The notes under the pieces were generated by a model. It was not told where the DNA came from and made no database searches. It worked only from the letters and a program-made list of their open reading frames with translations. A stretch of DNA of 33,232 nucleotides from Amycolatopsis pithecellobii (GTDB lineage: Bacteria > Actinomycetota > Actinomycetes > Mycobacteriales > Pseudonocardiaceae), in the NCBI RefSeq assembly GCF_009707865.1, contig NZ_WMBA01000079.1:1-33232 (forward strand). The letters are read 5' to 3'. How positions within the stretch are numbered: the first letter of the stretch is position 1; every line of letters begins with the position of its first letter. The position numbers were made by a program, and so were the translations under genes. Shown here piece after piece: positions 25,801 through 31,800 of this stretch.

Positions 25801-28800
25801 CGGACATTCGGCATCCACTCGCGGCCCACCGTCGACGGCGCGCTCTGGACCTGTCACGCCACCGGTCTGCTGACGGCCGTACGGACCGAACCGTCCACTG
25901 TGGACATGAGCGCCTGGCCGCCCGCCGGCGCGCGGCCGGTCCCGCTCGACGACGTCTATCCACGGCTACTGGCCGACAACTACGAATACGGCCCGGTGTT
26001 CCAGGGCCTGCGCGCCGCGTGGCAGCTGGGTGAAGACGTCTTCGCCGAGGTCACCCTGTCCGAGGATCAGCAGGCCGACGCCGCCCGCTTCGGTGTGCAC
26101 CCCGCGTTGCTCGATGCCACGCTGCATCCCGTCGTGGCGGGGCTGACCGGCATCCGCGGCGAAACCGGGGCGTCCCTGCTGCCCTTCTCCTGGACCGGGG
26201 TGCGCCTGCACGCCGTCGGGGCGACCCTGCTGCGTGTCCGTCTGCGCCCGGGCGGTACCGACGCGGTGTCGATCACGGTCGCCGATGCCACGGGTGCACC
26301 GGTGGCATCGGTGGAGAAGCTGACGCTGCGGCCGTGGCGTGGCGGACATCCGGCGGCGCAGTCCGCCGGCGGCACGCTGTTGGAGCTCGGCTGGACACCC
26401 GTGCCCGGCCCCGTCGCCGGGGATGCGGCGGGGGCTGACTCCGTTTCGGTGCGCGTGCTGCGTGGTGGCGGTGAACTCGTTGCCACCACGCATGATCTCG
26501 CGCGCCGCGCGCTGGAGATCGCGACCGCGGACGAACCCGTCGTGGTGATCACGCAAGGAGCGGTGGCGGCTGCGGACGGCGACCCGGTGCCGGATCTCGC
26601 CGCCGCGGCGGCCCGCGGCCTGCTGCGAACCGCGCAAACCGAGCACCCCGGCCGCATCGTGTTGCTGGACATCGCGGATGCAGTGGACGAGCTCGACCTC
26701 GCCACGCGGGCGCTCGCCACCGGCGAACCCGAGCTGGCGTGGCGCGACGGCCGGTTTCTCGCGCCGAGGCTCGCTCCCGCACCTGCAACGTCCACAGTGG
26801 ACGGACAGTCCACCGTGGACGCCTGGCCGCCGGATTCCGAGGGCACGGTGCTGGTCACCGGCGCGAGCGGCACCCTGGCCGGTCTGCTCGTTCGCCATCT
26901 CGTGGCGTCACATGGCGTCCGCCATCTGCTGCTCGCGAGCAGGCGCGGAGCCGAAGCCGAGGGTGCCCCGGAGCTGGCGGCCGAGCTCGCGGACGGTGGC
27001 GCGAACGTCACGTTCGCACGCTGCGACGTCGCCGACCGGGCACAGGTCGCCGAACTGCTGGCGGGTGTCCCGGCCGCCCACCCGCTGACCGCCGTGATCC
27101 ACACTGCCGGCGTACTCGCCGACGCCATCGTCGACACCCTCACCGCGACGCAGGTGGATGCCGTGCTCGCGCCGAAGGCGGACGGCGCCTGGCACCTGCA
27201 CGAGCTGACCCGCGACGAGCCGTCCACGGCGTTCGTCCTCTTCTCCTCGGTGGTCGGCACCACGGGCAACGCCGGCCAGGCCGGCTACGCCGCGGCCAAC
27301 GCCTTCCTCGACGCCCTCGCGGCGCACCGGCGCGCACTCGGCCTGCCCGCTGTCTCCCTCGGCTGGGGCCTGTGGGCCGACGGCAGCGGAATGACCCGGA
27401 ACATGGCGGAAGCGGACGTCGCTCGAATGGCGCGCTCGGGTATCGCGCCGCTGGCGAGCGAAGAAGCTCTCGCGCTGTTCGATCGTGCGGTGGCCGCACC
27501 GGCCGCGCATGTGCTGCCGGTGCGGCTCGACCGCGGCGGCCTGCGGGGCAGGGCCGCCGACGGCACCCTGCCCGCCGTCTTCCGCGGTCTCGTGCGGGCA
27601 CCCGCGCGCCGGGCCTCGGCGCCGGACGCCGACTCCTGGGCGGCTCGCCTCCTCGCGATGCCCGACGACCAGCGGGACCGTGAGGTGCTCGGCCTCGTGC
27701 GCGCACAGGTCGCCGCCGTGCTCGGCCACGCCGACTCCGCCACGATCGATCCCGGCCGCGCGTTCCGGGAGCTCGGCTTCGACTCCCTGACGTCGGTCGA
27801 GCTGCGCAACCGGATCAACGCCGCCACCGGTCTGCGCGCCCCGGCGACCCTGCTGTTCGACCACCCCACCCCGGCCGCGGTCGTGGCCTACCTGCGCGAT
27901 GAACTGCTCGGGGCGGACACTCGTGCCATCAGCGGGCCCACGGGGTCCGCGAGCGTCGACGAGCCCATCGCGATCATCGGCATGAGCTGCCGCTACCCCG
28001 GCGGCATCCAGTCGCCGGGGGACCTGTGGCGCGTGGTCGCGGACGGCGCGGACGTGATCGGTGACTTCCCCGCCGATCGCGGCTGGCGCGTCGAGGAGCT
28101 CTACGACCCCGACCCGGACGCAGCCGGCCGGAGCACCACCCGGCAAGGCGGTTTCCTGCACGACGCCGCCGAGTTCGATGCCGGCTTTTTCGGCATCAGC
28201 CCGCGCGAGGCGATGGCCACCGACCCGCAGCAGCGGTTGCTGCTGGAGACCGCGTGGGAGGCGTTCGAGGCGGCCGGCATCGACCCTGGCGCACTGCACG
28301 GCAGTGACACCGGGGTGTTCACCGGCGTCATGTACAACGACTACAGCTCGCGTCTGCGGAGTGCCCCCGAAGGGTATGAAGGCTTTCTGCTCGCGGGTAA
28401 CCAGAGCAGCGTCGCGTCCGGCCGCGTCGCCTACACCTTCGGGCTGGAGGGCCCGGCCCTCACCGTCGACACCGCGTGCTCTTCGTCGCTCGTCGCGCTG
28501 CATCTCGCGGTGCGCGCATTGCGCGCCGGGGAATGTGCGCTCGCGCTGGTCGGCGGTGTGGCCGTGATGTCCACCCCCACCACCTTCATCGAGTTCAGCC
28601 GGCAGCGCGGGCTGGCCGCGGACGGCCGATGCAAGTCGTTCGCGGCCGGCGCCGACGGCACCGGCTGGAGCGAGGGCGTCGGGCAGCTGCTCGTGGAACG
28701 CCTCTCCGACGCCCAGCGGCTCGGGCATCCCGTGCTGGCCGTCGTGCGCGGTACCGCCGTCAATTCCGACGGTGCTTCCAACGGGCTCACCGCGCCGAAC

Positions 28801-31800
28801 GGCCCGTCGCAGCAGCGAGTGATCCGCACCGCGCTCGCCGGTGCGGGCCTGCGTCCGTCCGAAGTGGACGTGGTCGACGGGCATGGCACCGGTACCCGGC
28901 TCGGTGATCCGATCGAGGCGCAGGCGTTGCTGGCGACTTACGGTCAGGATCGTGAGGGGGCGCCGCTCTTTCTGGGGTCGGTGAAGTCGAACATCGGTCA
29001 CACCCAGGCGGCTGCGGGTGTCGCGGGGATCATCAAAATGGTCCAGGCCATGCGCCACGGTGTCGTGCCGAAGACGCTGCACGTGGACGAGCCGTCACCC
29101 TACGTCGATTGGGCCGAAGGCGGGGTGCGGCTGGCACGGGAGACGGCCGGCTGGCCGGATACCGGCCGCCCGCGCCGCGCGGGGGTTTCGTCGTTCGGAA
29201 TCAGCGGGACCAACGCGCACGTCATCCTCGAACAGGGGCCGGAATCGTTGCCACAGCCGGAAACCGAGCATTCCGGCCCCATCCCGTGGGTGCTGTCCGC
29301 GCGCAGCGGTGCCGCCGTGCGCGGGCAGGCCGCACGGCTGCTCGATCACCTCGCCGCGCACCCGGACCTGCATCCGGCCGATGTCGGGTACTCGCTCGCC
29401 ACGACGCGCCCGGCGCACCCGTATCGCGCGATGGTCCTCGACGCCGGCGAGCTGGCGGAATTGGCCGCCGGTAACAGCTCCACCGCGGTGACCCCCGCCG
29501 GCGACCGGCCCCGCACGGTGTTCGTGTTTCCGGGTCAGGGTTGGCAGTGGGCGGGGATGGCGGTGGAGTTGCTGGATTCGTCGCGGGTGTTCGCGGAGCG
29601 GTTCGCCGAGTGTGGTGTGGCGTTGAGTGGGTTTGTGGAGTGGTCGTTGGTGGATGTGGTGCGCTCGGGCGAGTTCGATCGTGTTGATGTGGTGCAGCCG
29701 GTGTTGTGGGCGGTGATGGTGTCGTTGGCGGAGTTGTGGCGGTTTTATGGTGTGGAGCCGGATGCGGTGGTGGGGCATTCGCAGGGGGAGATCGCGGCGG
29801 CGACTGTCGCGGGTGCACTGTCGCTTGAGGACGGTGCCCGGGTGGTTGCCTTGCGCAGCAAGGCTTTGGCGGAGCTGGCCGGCACCGGCGGGATGGCGTC
29901 CGTCGCGCTGCCCGTCGACCGGGTCCGCGAGCTGACCGGCCGGTGGGACGGCCTTTCGATCGCAGCCGTGAACGGGCCCGAAGCAGTCGTCGTGTCCGGC
30001 GACGACACCGCATTGGACGAACTGCTCGCGTACTGCGAGGCGGGCGAAATCCGGGCACGCCGCGTCCCGGTGGACTATGCCTCGCATTCCCCGCACGTGG
30101 AGGCGATCCGTGAGCGGGTGATCGCCGACCTGACGCCGATCACGCCCGCCGAACCCACGATCGATTTCCCGTCCACCGTCGCGGGTGAACGCGCGTCGAA
30201 CCTGACCGATGCCCGGTACTGGTACGACAATCTGCGCAACACCGTCGAGTTCGACGACACCGTACGCGGTCTCGTGCGCACCGGTCACGAGGTCTTCATC
30301 GAGATCAGCGCGCATCCCGTGCTGACGATGGCGCTGACGGAATCCTTCGCCGAAGGCGACGCCGTCGCGGTGGCCACGCTGCGCCGCGACGAAGGCGGCT
30401 TGCCACGCTTCCTGCGCTCGCTCGGGGATGCCTACGGCCACGGCGTCGACGTGGACTGGTCCGCCGCGTACGACAACGCCCGCGTCGTTCCGCTGCCGTC
30501 CTATGCCTTCGAGCACAAACGGTACTGGCTCGAGCCTGTCTCCGACGGCGAGGACGTGACCGCTGCCGGCCTGGCCTCGGCAGACCACCCCCTGCTGGGC
30601 GCGGCGGTCGACCTCGCCGACGGCGGCCTGGTGCTGAGCGGGCGGCTGGACCTGACCACCCATGCCTGGCTGGCCGACCACGCCGTCGAAGACGTGGTCC
30701 TGCTGCCAGGGACCGCGTTCGTGGAACTCGCCACCGTCGCCGGGCACCGGCTGGGCTGCGGTTGCCTGGCGGAGCTGACCCTTCGCGCACCGCTGGTCCT
30801 GCCGGAGCGCGGCGCGGTGGAGGTGCGGGTGCAGGTGGGAACCCCCGACGACGCCGGCCGGCGCACCGTCGAGGTGCACTCGAGGCCCGGCGACGAGCAC
30901 CCGTGGACACTGCACGCGACCGGACTGCTCGGCCCGGAACCGGTTGCCACCCCGGCCCCGCTCGCCGCGTGGCCACCTCCCGGCGCCGAGGCGGCCGATC
31001 TGCGTGACGCCTATGAGCGTCTCGCGGTGGACGGCTACCACTACGGCCCCGCGTTCCGCGGTCTGCGCGCCGCCTGGCTTTCCGGTGACGACGTCTACGC
31101 CGAGATCGCGCTCGGGGCCGACGAGCAGACCGGCGCCGCGCGGTTCGGGGTGCACCCGGCGGCGCTGGACGCCGCCCTGCATCCGATCGTGCTCGGTCTG
31201 CTCGGCGATCGCGAGCCCGGTCTGCTGCCGTTCGCCTGGGAGGATGTTTCGGTCCATGCCACCGGTGCCGGCGCGCTTCGGGTCCGGCTGTCCCCGGCGG
31301 GCGCGGGCGTGGCGATCGAGGCGTTCGACGTCGAGGGCGACCCGGTGGCCACGGTGGGGAAGCTGTCCCTGCGCCCGCTCCGCGCGGGCCTGCCCGCCGC
31401 CGGTGCACCCGCGGCCCTGTTCGCCGAGGAGTGGGTGCCGTGGACCGGCGCCGAAATCGCTGTTCCCGCCTACGAAACGCTCCGCGGCGACGTGTACGAG
31501 GTGCTGGCGGGTGTGCAGCGGTGGCTGCTGGACGACGGCGACGCCGTGCTGGTCGTACAGACCCGCGACCGCGCGAGGGACCCCGAGGCCGCCGCCGTGT
31601 GGGGCTTGGTCCGCTCGGCGCAGACCGAGCATCCTGGCCGGCTCGTGCTCGTCGACAGCGACGACGACGGCCCGGACGCCGTCGAACGGGCTCTGGCCAC
31701 GGGGGAGCCCCAAGTCGCGCTGCGCGATGGCGCATTGTTCGTGCCGCGGCTCGCCCGGCTTCGCCCCGATGCAGAGCAACCTGTCGCTTTCGGTGGGAGC

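Larger units (their letters stand above)
22849..27915 (+). other. PKS extension module 1 (KS-AT-DH-KR-ACP, methylmalonyl)
   Basis: KS about 22849-24120; AT about 24415-25330 with GHSQG and YASH (25003-25014); DH about 25515-26310 with an intact HxxxGxxxxP and Asp in LLDATLHP; KR about 26830-27500 with loop GASGTLAG (last Gly replaced by Ala), LAD in place of LDD, and Tyr and Asn in GYAAAN; ACP about 27650-27890 with GFDSL. Expected product: a 2-methyl-2-butenoyl-type unit. Confidence 0.9.

Noticed and set aside
20542..25857. A 1771-codon minus-strand open frame opposite the giant PKS
   Set aside because: A shadow of the PKS frame with low-complexity composition and no motif; the sense strand holds intact KS, AT, DH and ACP domains.
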